Assembly: GCA_003155275.1 (NCBI GenBank)
Contig: PMCC01000104.1
Coordinates: 24,401 to 31,694 of the forward strand
DNA from: Actinomycetota bacterium
Lineage (GTDB): Bacteria > Actinomycetota > Humimicrobiia > Humimicrobiales > Humimicrobiaceae
Direction of reading: 5' to 3'
DNA length: 7,294 bases
The translations under genes and the position numbers were made by a program. Numbering within the stretch: position 1 is the first letter of the stretch; each line of letters begins with the position of its first letter. Of this stretch, positions 1 to 5,645 are shown in pieces. Under the pieces are notes generated by a model, which was given only the letters and a program-made list of their open reading frames with translations, was not told the DNA's origin and ran no database searches.

Positions 1-411
1 TGGAACGGATACTGCCCGACCCATGCAAGGGTAAGCGTAAAATCCTTAAGCGCCATAAAAAAAGAACATCCGTTGGCAGTCTCACTTGTGCATCCTGAAT
101 GCTCCCCTGATGTTGCCGGCTTTGCAGATGAAGTTCTTAGTACCGGCCAGATGCTTACTTTTGTAAGGCAATCGGCGCAAAAAGAATTCATTATAGGAAC
201 AGAGACAGGCATCATCCACAGGCTTCAAAAAGAAAACCCCGGGAAAATTTTTTACCCGGTATCCGGCCAGACGATTTGCCCCAATATGAAACTCATAAAC
301 CTGGAAAAGATTCTCTGGTCGCTTGAAGAGGAAAAGTATGAGATAACCCTTCCTGAAGACATAATTACAAAGGCAAAAACGGCTATTGAAAAGATGCTGG
401 CGATAGCATAG
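1..411 (+). CDS. nadA: Quinolinate synthase NadA, C-terminal part (5' end outside window)
   Basis: This is the last 136 codons of quinolinate synthase, the cytoplasmic [4Fe-4S] enzyme that condenses iminoaspartate with dihydroxyacetone phosphate to give quinolinate for NAD synthesis. The reading frame is open from base 1, so the gene begins upstream; the TTG at 73 is internal. Visible hallmarks are WNGYCPTH (cluster Cys at window codon 5), HPEC (codons 31-34, whose His and Glu contact substrate), GTETGIIHRL, ENPGKIFYP and CPNMK (cluster Cys at codon 93). The 88-residue gap between the two cluster cysteines is close to that of short NadA proteins of the Thermotoga/Pyrococcus type. Only one Cys occurs at the C-terminal site, so the CxxCxxC disulfide motif of E. 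coli NadA is absent. The gene is followed after 86 bp by nadB, which makes the product of the preceding step. Family assignment is firm. Confidence 0.97.
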   Translation, partial: WNGYCPTHARVSVKSLSAIKKEHPLAVSLVHPECSPDVAGFADEVLSTGQMLTFVRQSAQKEFIIGTETGIIHRLQKENPGKIFYPVSGQTICPNMKLINLEKILWSLEEEKYEITLPEDIITKAKTAIEKMLAIA

Positions 412-439
412 CAATACCTGAGGAAATAGTTTGGATAAT

Positions 440-461
440 ACTTTAAATTGAACTTTAAATT
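440..461. repeat. Tandem 10-bp direct repeat in the nadA-nadB gap
   Basis: ACTTTAAATT occurs twice, at 440-449 and 452-461, separated by GA, giving a 12-bp period. It lies about 36 bp before the nadB start codon, in an AT-rich spacer. It could be a regulator site or simple AT-rich chance similarity; nothing in the sequence decides between these. Confidence 0.4.
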
Positions 462-497
462 AAAACATATACCGATCATAGGGGAGTTGCCATAACC

Positions 498-2309
498 ATG
501 TTGCAAAGATATTTAATAGATCCTTGTCTTTCACAAAAGAAATATGATTATTGTGATTGCATTGTCATCGGAAGCGGGATCGCCGGCCTTTCCACTGCAA
601 TAAGGATATCTGAGAATGCATGCGTAAAGGTAATTACAAAAAGCAGCTTATCGGAATCAACCACATGGTATGCACAGGGAGGAATTGCAGCGGTAATCAA
701 AAAACCTGATGAGTGGAAGTCACACTACGAAGACACGATAATCGCCGGACAGGGCTTAAGCGACAGCGATGCAGTATCAAAGCTAGTAAAAACGGCTCCA
801 AAAATGATAGAGGACCTTTTTGAGCTTGGGATAATCTTTGACATTTCAGGTGGTGAGATAAGCCTTACGACAGAGGGTGGCCACTCATTTCCAAGAGTCC
901 TTCATGCAGGCGGGGACGCTACAGGCGAGGAAATAGAAAAGAAACTGGTCAAGTATTCAAAGACTTTCAGCAAAATAAAGTTTTTTCCGGAGTATCTGGC
1001 AGTAGATATTATGACATATAAAAACAAAGTACTCGGTGTGCTTGCGCTAAACATCAGCAAGAATGCAGTAGAGATGCATCCCACTGGAAATGTTGTCATT
1101 GCAAGCGGCGGAATAGGCAATCTTTTTGAACTTACCACAAACCCGTCAATAGCCACCGGTGACGGTATTGCAATGGCTTACAGAGCCGGTGCCTCAATAA
1201 AAGATATTGAATTCATGCAATTTCATCCCACAGTTTTTAAGACCAATGATGGCAAGCTTTTCCTGATAACTGAAGCTCTCAGGGGAGAAGGCGCGTATTT
1301 AAGGGATAAAAACGGAAACAGGTTTATGGTAGGGGCACATCCCAAAGCAGAACTTGCTCCAAGGGATATTGTTGTCAAGGAAATGGTCAAAGTGATGAAA
1401 GCCCAGGGGACTGCAAATGTCAGCCTTGACGCTACACATATCCCTGAAAGTTTTTTGAAACTTCGCTTCCCTAATATTATTGCAAAGCTGAGGGAAAATG
1501 GCTTAAACCTTCACACTGACCTGATAAAAGTTTTCCCTGCGGCGCATTATTTAAACGGTGGAATAAAAACCGACCTCAAAGGCAATACGGATATTAAAGG
1601 CTTATATGCATGCGGCGAATGTGCCGCAACAGGAGCGCACGGCGCAAACAGGCTCGCAAGCAATTCCCTTATAGAGGGGCTTGTTTTCGGCTGGGAGATC
1701 TCAAAAGAAGTAATATCAAGGGTTGGTAAAAGATCCGGTGCCGATATTGAAAATACTTTAAAGCAGTTGGAAAAAATAATTGCTGAAAACTCAAAAAACA
1801 AAATAAGTAATACCGGAAAAGACGGGTCCGCCTCTTTTTCCAAAACAACTGCTGCGGCGGCTAAAGGCAGTCCTGATGATTCTGCCAGACCTGGTGGTGC
1901 AGACGGCGAAGAAACAGGCGGCGAAGGCGCATCCGGTGATGCTGCCGGTTTTGAACTATTGTCTGCTTCGGTTGATAAAGTTAAATTTATTGAATCACTT
2001 ATGGATAGTTTCAGGCATGTAATGAGCCATAATGTCGGCATACACAGAGATTCTGAAAGCCTGCAGGAAGCGCAGGATTATATTAAACAAACATTAAAAA
2101 ACAATGATTTTTATAATATAGCCAATATAAGGGCAGTTGAATTTTTAAATATGCTCACAGTCGGCTCAATTATAATTAAGGCTGCAACGCTGAGAAAGGA
2201 AAGCCGCGGCACACATCAGCGAAATGACTACCCTCTTACAGATAATAAAAACTGGAAAAAGCATATAGTCCTCAAAGGGGATAATGTGGAGTTTGAACCG
2301 GTAAAATAA
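498..2309 (+). CDS. nadB: L-aspartate oxidase NadB with a low-complexity insert
   Basis: FAD enzyme of the succinate dehydrogenase/fumarate reductase flavoprotein family that oxidises L-aspartate to iminoaspartate, the substrate of NadA; in anaerobes fumarate can serve as electron acceptor. The 603 residues show the FAD-binding GSGIAGLSTAIR (25-36), STTWYAQGGIAAV (54-66), HSFPRVLHAGGDATG (129-143), FHPT (His243), TEALRGEGA (258-266), APRD (Arg289), AAHYLNGG (His350) and HGANRLASNSLIEG (Arg385). His243, Arg289, His350 and Arg385 fall one position from E. coli His244, Arg290, His351 and Arg386, so the active site looks intact. The C-terminal helical domain follows (about 494-600) with RKESRGTHQRNDYP. 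The protein is about 60 residues longer than E. coli NadB (540), mostly because residues 437-484 form a Gly/Ala/Ser-rich linker. The ATG has GGGGAG at 481-486, 11 nt upstream. NadC follows after 77 bp. Confidence 0.97.
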   Translation: MLQRYLIDPCLSQKKYDYCDCIVIGSGIAGLSTAIRISENACVKVITKSSLSESTTWYAQGGIAAVIKKPDEWKSHYEDTIIAGQGLSDSDAVSKLVKTAPKMIEDLFELGIIFDISGGEISLTTEGGHSFPRVLHAGGDATGEEIEKKLVKYSKTFSKIKFFPEYLAVDIMTYKNKVLGVLALNISKNAVEMHPTGNVVIASGGIGNLFELTTNPSIATGDGIAMAYRAGASIKDIEFMQFHPTVFKTNDGKLFLITEALRGEGAYLRDKNGNRFMVGAHPKAELAPRDIVVKEMVKVMKAQGTANVSLDATHIPESFLKLRFPNIIAKLRENGLNLHTDLIKVFPAAHYLNGGIKTDLKGNTDIKGLYACGECAATGAHGANRLASNSLIEGLVFGWEISKEVISRVGKRSGADIENTLKQLEKIIAENSKNKISNTGKDGSASFSKTTAAAAKGSPDDSARPGGADGEETGGEGASGDAAGFELLSASVDKVKFIESLMDSFRHVMSHNVGIHRDSESLQEAQDYIKQTLKNNDFYNIANIRAVEFLNMLTVGSIIIKAATLRKESRGTHQRNDYPLTDNKNWKKHIVLKGDNVEFEPVK

Positions 2310-2322
2310 TTATTGGGAATAA

Positions 2323-2351
2323 GATAATTACTAATATATGGGGTAATTATC
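2323..2351. repeat. Perfect 9-bp inverted repeat between nadB and nadC
   Basis: GATAATTAC (2323-2331) and GTAATTATC (2343-2351) are exact reverse complements around an 11-nt loop. No run of T follows, so it is not a standard intrinsic terminator. It may be a regulator site, an RNA processing or stability hairpin, or a modulator of nadC expression. It lies 35 bp upstream of the nadC start. Confidence 0.55.
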
Positions 2352-2386
2352 AGAGAATTATATAAATACTAATAATTAGGTGAAAA

Positions 2387-3259
2387 ATGAATAATAAAAA
2401 ACATGGCAAAATAAAGAAATTTGAAATCCTGGAGCTGATTCGTGCATCCATCCAGGAGGACCTTGGCGGCTACGGGGATATTTCTTCAAAGTATCTTATA
2501 CCGCTGGAACATAAATCGTCAGCATTCATACTCTGCAAAGAAAAAGAAGCCACAGTGCTGTCAGGAATAGATGTTGCCGGTTTTATTTTTGAAGAAGTCG
2601 ACAGTATGGTAAGCTATGAAAAAATGTTTGAAGACGGACAAGTAGTAAAGTATCCTGACATTGTTTGCAGGATAACCGGTTCCTCACAGTCCCTTCTTGC
2701 CGGCGAACGTACATGCCTTAATTTTTTGCAGCATTTAAGCGGAATAGCAACTTTTACAGCCAAATTTGCTGAAATAGCATCAAAATATGATGTAAAAGTA
2801 ACAGACACGAGAAAAACCAAACCGATGCTTAGAAAACTGGAAAAATATGCAGTTTTATGCGGAGGCGGTTTCAACCACAGGTTCGGGCTGTTTGACGGAG
2901 TCATGCTAAAAGACAATCATATAGCCGCTGCCGGTGGAATAAGAAATGCAATAGAAAGTGTCAGGAACAATATACCACATGGCATGAAAATAGAAGTCGA
3001 AGTTAAAAACTTTGCAGAGCTTGATGATGCAGTCGAAAGCAGAGCTGGAATAATAATGCTTGATAATATGAAGCCTAAAGATATAAAAGAAGCAGTAAAA
3101 ATAATCAGGGACCGGGACAAATCAACAATCATTGAAGCATCCGGAGGAATAAGCCTTTCCAATTTTGAAGACTACTGCAGGACAGGAGTAGATCTGATAT
3201 CTTTAGGCTGCCTGACCCATTCCGCTCCCTCCGCAGATTTCTCAATGGATTTTGGATAG
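2387..3259 (+). CDS. nadC: Nicotinate-nucleotide pyrophosphorylase (quinolinate phosphoribosyltransferase)
   Basis: Cytoplasmic type II phosphoribosyltransferase that joins quinolinate to PRPP and decarboxylates it to nicotinate mononucleotide, the last step of the pathway encoded by this operon. The 290 residues match the usual family length. An N-terminal open-faced sandwich domain carries EDLGGYGDISS (24-34) and is followed by the alpha/beta barrel with GERTCLNFLQHLSGIAT (106-122), DTRKTKPMLRKLEKYA (140-155), GGGFNHRFGLFDGVMLKDNH (159-178), EVEV (203-206), LDNM (225-228), EASGGI (250-255) and GCLTHS (274-279). Arg108, Arg142, Lys143, His164, Arg165, Lys175, Glu203 and Asp226 are the expected quinolinate/PRPP contacts, so it should be active. 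The ATG is preceded by AGGTG (2378-2382) at 4 nt. The 77-bp gap after nadB suggests cotranscription. Confidence 0.97.
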   Translation: MNNKKHGKIKKFEILELIRASIQEDLGGYGDISSKYLIPLEHKSSAFILCKEKEATVLSGIDVAGFIFEEVDSMVSYEKMFEDGQVVKYPDIVCRITGSSQSLLAGERTCLNFLQHLSGIATFTAKFAEIASKYDVKVTDTRKTKPMLRKLEKYAVLCGGGFNHRFGLFDGVMLKDNHIAAAGGIRNAIESVRNNIPHGMKIEVEVKNFAELDDAVESRAGIIMLDNMKPKDIKEAVKIIRDRDKSTIIEASGGISLSNFEDYCRTGVDLISLGCLTHSAPSADFSMDFG

Positions 3260-3369
3260 GCTTTACACATATAATCATAGGCCTTGCTCCGAAATTATAT
3301 TTCCCCTAACAGGTTTTTGTCATGAAGTTTTTCTCAGCGCCCGTCCACCCCAAAATATCATGGAACTCA

Positions 3370-3390
3370 ATGGGTATGGATAATACCTAT
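3370..3390. repeat. Small hairpin in the convergent nadC / TIM-barrel gap
   Basis: ATGGGTAT (3370-3377) pairs with ATACCTAT (3383-3390) around a 5-nt loop: 8 pairs including one G-T. It is in the 180-bp gap between two converging genes, where a shared terminator would be expected, but neither side has the T tract of a Rho-independent terminator. Its role as transcript end is only a possibility. Confidence 0.3.
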
Positions 3391-3439
3391 TACAAAATAT
3401 CAATATCGGTTCATGATTTTTAATATAAAACCAGTTTTT

Positions 3440-4426
3440 TTACTTTTTCAGCGCATCATCAAATGAACCGGCAAAAGGTGTTATATTTATTTGTTTTACA
3501 AATTCGCATGCTTCTTCTGCTCCCCTTATCCTGTCCATCCCTGAATCTTCCCATTCTACAGAAAGGGGGCCTTCATAATTTATTTCGTTCAATTCACGGA
3601 TGATGGCTGAAAAATCTACATCACCACGGCCGGGTGAACGAAAATTCCAGCCTCGCCTGGTTTTGCCGAACTCGATATGAGAGCCGAGTATCCCGGTCAA
3701 CCCATCAAGGGTTACTGAGGCGTCTTTTATATGAACATGATAAACCCTGTCCGGCAATTCCCGAATCATAAGATGCGGTTCAATCCCCTGCCAGAAAAGG
3801 TGGCTGGGATCAAAATTCATTCCCAGGGTTTTCCTGTAGTTAAATGATTTTAGAAGCCTTACAAAAGTGTAATAATCAAAAGCTATTTCAGTCGGATGGA
3901 CTTCCAATGCAAATTTTATTCCTTTCTTGTCCATCTCATCAAACAAGGGGGTCCATCTTTTGACTACAGTCTGGAAACCGTCTTCTATAATTTCTTCCGA
4001 AGTCTGAGGAAATGAATACCAGTATGGCCAGATAGGTGAGCCCATAAAACCTGTTATTGTATCAATTCCAAGATTTTTTGCAGCTGCAATGACATATCTG
4101 ACTTCCTGGATTGCCCATGCCCTCATGGCTTCAGGATTATCAGCAACAGATGCAGGTGCAAATCCATTATGTCTTTTATCCAGGACATCTCCAACAAGCT
4201 GCCCGCAAAGATGAGCGCTGATTGCCCCAGCAATTAAATTATACTTTTTCAGGGTGTTTTTTATAGATTTTACATAAGCCGGGTCTTCAGCAGCTTTTTT
4301 AGGGTCCACATGATTGCCCCAGGTCGCAAGCTCCAGACCCTCATAACCCATTTCTGATGCAGTCTTACACATCTCTTCAATTGTCAGGTCTGCCCATTGT
4401 CCGGTAAAAAGTGTGATAGGTCTCAT
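3440..4426 (-). CDS. Xylose-isomerase-like TIM-barrel protein (sugar phosphate isomerase/epimerase superfamily)
   Basis: A 328-residue metal-dependent TIM barrel of the AP endonuclease 2/xylose isomerase-like superfamily, whose members isomerise, epimerise or dehydrate sugars and inososes (IolE, IolH and ketose 3-epimerase relatives). Expected metal ligands are visible at the ends of successive strands: Glu175 (ALEVHPTE), Asp206 (NFDPSH), His232 (VHIKD) and Glu291 (SVEWED); His72 (SAHL) lies in the N-terminal half. SPGRGDVDFSAIIREL (264-279) with GPLSVEWEDSGMDR (286-299) marks the subfamily often found beside Gfo/Idh/MocA dehydrogenases. There is no signal peptide, so it should be cytoplasmic. 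The ATG has an excellent AAGGAG (4440-4435) 8 nt upstream. It lies 48 bp downstream of the patatin-like gene, with no terminator seen, so the two are probably cotranscribed. Exact substrate and reaction cannot be told from sequence. Confidence 0.88.
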   Translation of the reverse strand: MRPITLFTGQWADLTIEEMCKTASEMGYEGLELATWGNHVDPKKAAEDPAYVKSIKNTLKKYNLIAGAISAHLCGQLVGDVLDKRHNGFAPASVADNPEAMRAWAIQEVRYVIAAAKNLGIDTITGFMGSPIWPYWYSFPQTSEEIIEDGFQTVVKRWTPLFDEMDKKGIKFALEVHPTEIAFDYYTFVRLLKSFNYRKTLGMNFDPSHLFWQGIEPHLMIRELPDRVYHVHIKDASVTLDGLTGILGSHIEFGKTRRGWNFRSPGRGDVDFSAIIRELNEINYEGPLSVEWEDSGMDRIRGAEEACEFVKQINITPFAGSFDDALKK

Positions 4427-4474
4427 TTTTTTGTCTCCTTTTACTCTTTATTTGTTATGAAAAAGTTAATATTA

Positions 4475-5317
4475 CTAAAGATTTATTTTATTCTTAAGCT
4501 TCCTTTTTATTTCAGGTATTTTTTCAATGGCGGCAATGCGCCCTGCCTCAATGATGTCGTGGCTTTTGTCAAAGTCAAAGAAACCAAAATCCCCGATCCT
4601 TGGTTCAATAACAACCTGGGCGTATGGCAGATAGCTTTGGACCATCTGGGTATGCATGGTGTTCATGCTTTTATCAATAATCGCCTGAATTGATATTTTT
4701 TTATTTTCTGCCAGTTTCAGGTAATCGGCATTCTTTTCTTTTAAAGGTTTTAGCCTCGTTTTATCAAAAACAATTGAAGAAGCCAATATAAAAGTGGGAT
4801 TTAATGTCTTGAGAGCCAGCGTGGGAAGAGGCTCCATCACGCCTCCGTCTACTAAAAGTCCGGTGTCTTTGCAGACAGGGGGGATAATGCCGGGAACTGC
4901 AATAGAGGCCAGGACGGCCTCTCGAAGGCTGCCCGAATTTAAAACGACCCTTGTGCTGCTTAATATATCCACCGCCACACAGCAGAACTGCTTTTTACAA
5001 TCTTCGAAAGTTCTGTCGCCAAGAAATTTTTGCAATATTTCATCAACTTTTTTTTCTTTCATGATGCCAGCGCGCGAAAGCTGAAAAGCTGAAAATACCA
5101 GGAAGCTTTTCCAGTCTGTAGAGTTTAAGAGTTTTTTAACCTTTTCCAGGCCTGCTCCGCTGCAGTATGCGGCGCCAATTAGGGCTCCCATGCTGGTGCC
5201 GCTGACAGCATCTATCTGTACACCCAAATTATCAAGGACTTCCAGTACACCGATATGCGCGAGCCCGCGCGCACCGCCTCCGCTTAATGCTATTCCAATT
5301 TTTGGCTTTTTAAACAT
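4475..5317 (-). CDS. Patatin-like phospholipase (RssA/YchK-type serine hydrolase)
   Basis: A 280-residue patatin-domain protein, likely a cytoplasmic lipid acyl hydrolase with a Ser-Asp dyad. It begins almost directly with the domain: GIALSGGGARGLAHIGV (8-24) supplies the oxyanion-hole GGGARG (13-18), GTSMG (40-44) is the nucleophile elbow with Ser42, and VDGG (156-159) gives the catalytic Asp157. SLREAVLASIAVPGIIPPV (130-148) is another family hallmark. No signal peptide, transmembrane segment or extra domain is seen, so it belongs to the short single-domain bacterial class. The substrate is unknown. I chose the ATG at 5317, which leaves the usual short lead before GIALSGGG; an in-frame TTG at 5326 would add three residues. 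Neither start has a clear Shine-Dalgarno sequence. It is the first gene of a leftward unit with the TIM-barrel gene, a pairing with no obvious functional logic. Confidence 0.92.
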   Translation of the reverse strand: MFKKPKIGIALSGGGARGLAHIGVLEVLDNLGVQIDAVSGTSMGALIGAAYCSGAGLEKVKKLLNSTDWKSFLVFSAFQLSRAGIMKEKKVDEILQKFLGDRTFEDCKKQFCCVAVDILSSTRVVLNSGSLREAVLASIAVPGIIPPVCKDTGLLVDGGVMEPLPTLALKTLNPTFILASSIVFDKTRLKPLKEKNADYLKLAENKKISIQAIIDKSMNTMHTQMVQSYLPYAQVVIEPRIGDFGFFDFDKSHDIIEAGRIAAIEKIPEIKRKLKNKINL

Positions 5318-5361
5318 ATAAGTCAAACATACCGGGTCAGACAGTTTTTAATAAATATCAA

Positions 5362-5378
5362 TCCGGCTATTTGCCGGA
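5362..5378. repeat. GC-rich hairpin upstream of the patatin-like gene
   Basis: TCCGGC and GCCGGA are exact reverse complements around the loop TATTT. The hairpin would lie in the 5' leader of the leftward transcript if the promoter at 5409-5437 is used. No T tract directly adjoins it on either strand, so it is not a clear terminator; it may be an operator or a leader stem-loop. Confidence 0.4.
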
Positions 5379-5408
5379 GAGAGGTTAATTTTTTTATAAT
5401 ATATATAA

Positions 5409-5437
5409 AGTATATATTTTTTTCCGGCAGACGTAAA
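5409..5437 (-). promoter_or_regulatory. Candidate sigma-70-type promoter for the patatin-like/TIM-barrel unit
   Basis: On the minus strand TTTACG (5437-5432; 4 of 6 to TTGACA) and TATACT (5414-5409; 5 of 6 to TATAAT) are separated by 17 bp. This predicts a leader of roughly 85 nt before the ATG at 5317, including the hairpin at 5362-5378. The region is so AT-rich that chance -10 matches are likely. Confidence 0.4.
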
Positions 5438-5508
5438 AAAATATTAAAGCAGATTTTTAATCAAACAATTATCGGCACAAATGCTGCATTGCTAAAATCA
5501 CTTCCGGC

Positions 5509-5523
5509 TTGAAATACTTTCAA
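5509..5523. promoter_or_regulatory. Perfect inverted repeat TTGAAA-N3-TTTCAA, operator candidate
   Basis: TTGAAA (5509-5514) and TTTCAA (5518-5523) flank TAC. The centre is about 70 bp before the predicted start of the rightward transcript, a position typical for an upstream activator site. No protein is known from this sequence to bind it; the assignment is inference from symmetry and position. Confidence 0.4.
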
Positions 5524-5551
5524 AAAATCGATAAAAAATTATATAAGAATA

Positions 5552-5579
5552 TTGACATTGAAGTTTAATATCTTAAAAT
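5552..5579 (+). promoter_or_regulatory. Candidate sigma-70-type promoter for the aminotransferase operon
   Basis: A perfect -35 box TTGACA (5552-5557) is followed after 16 bp by TAAAAT (5574-5579; 5 of 6 to TATAAT). Transcription would begin near 5586, giving a leader of about 60 nt before the ATG at 5646. This is the strongest promoter-like match noticed in the window, and the phased half-site array begins at its -10 box. Confidence 0.6.
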
Positions 5580-5621
5580 ACAATATAGTACAATTTTTGT
5601 ATTAATTTGTATCAATTTGTA
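5579..5621. promoter_or_regulatory. Phased TACAA/TTGTA half-site array, operator candidate
   Basis: TACAAT occurs at 5579-5584 and 5589-5594, and the inverted form TTTGTA at 5596-5601, 5606-5611 and 5616-5621. Copies of the same orientation are exactly 10 bp apart, about one helical turn. The outer GTACAA (5588-5593) and TTGTAC (5617-5622) also form an inverted repeat. The array overlaps the end of the -10 box and covers the predicted start site, where a bound repressor would block transcription. The regulator is not in the window; GntR-type regulators are one class using TTGTA-like half-sites, but this is only a suggestion. Confidence 0.5.
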
Positions 5622-5633
5622 CGATATATATTC

Positions 5634-5639
5634 AAGGAG
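5634..5639 (+). promoter_or_regulatory. Shine-Dalgarno site fixing the aminotransferase start
   Basis: AAGGAG lies 6 nt before the ATG at 5646. It rules against the in-frame TTG at 5607, which sits inside the half-site array and would add 13 residues with no family similarity. Confidence 0.9.
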
Positions 5640-5645
5640 AACAAA

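Larger units (their letters stand above)
5318..5645. other. Divergent AT-rich control region
   Basis: These 328 bp separate the leftward patatin-like gene from the rightward aminotransferase gene and contain no believable gene. They hold, left to right, a small GC-rich hairpin (5362-5378), a leftward promoter candidate (5409-5437), a 15-bp inverted repeat (5509-5523), a rightward promoter candidate (5552-5579), a phased half-site array (5579-5621) and the aminotransferase Shine-Dalgarno (5634-5639). TCCGGC recurs at 5362, 5423 and 5503 and inverted at 5373, which stands out in such AT-rich DNA, although CCGG-containing words are also common in the neighbouring genes. Confidence 0.75.

Noticed and set aside
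73..411. TTG at 73 as a start for a 112-residue protein
   Set aside because: The same frame is open back to base 1 and encodes conserved NadA sequence (WNGYCPTH) upstream, so this is the middle of nadA.
1547..2041. Long 164-codon open frame on the minus strand inside nadB
   Set aside because: It is fully antisense to the conserved NadB coding region. Its Pro/Ser/Ala-rich composition is just the complement of the Gly/Ala-rich insert, and no family is recognisable.
4397..4693. 98-codon plus-strand open frame across the patatin/TIM-barrel junction
   Set aside because: It is antisense to two well-supported genes and shows no recognisable domain.
5398..5423. ATATATA-AAG-TATATAT hairpin followed by a T run, as a terminator
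   Set aside because: The stem is only A-T pairs and the location is a promoter region with no gene ending nearby on the plus strand; it is better explained as AT-rich promoter DNA.
5607..5645. TTG at 5607 as the aminotransferase start
   Set aside because: It has no Shine-Dalgarno and lies within the operator-like array; the ATG at 5646 has AAGGAG at ideal spacing.
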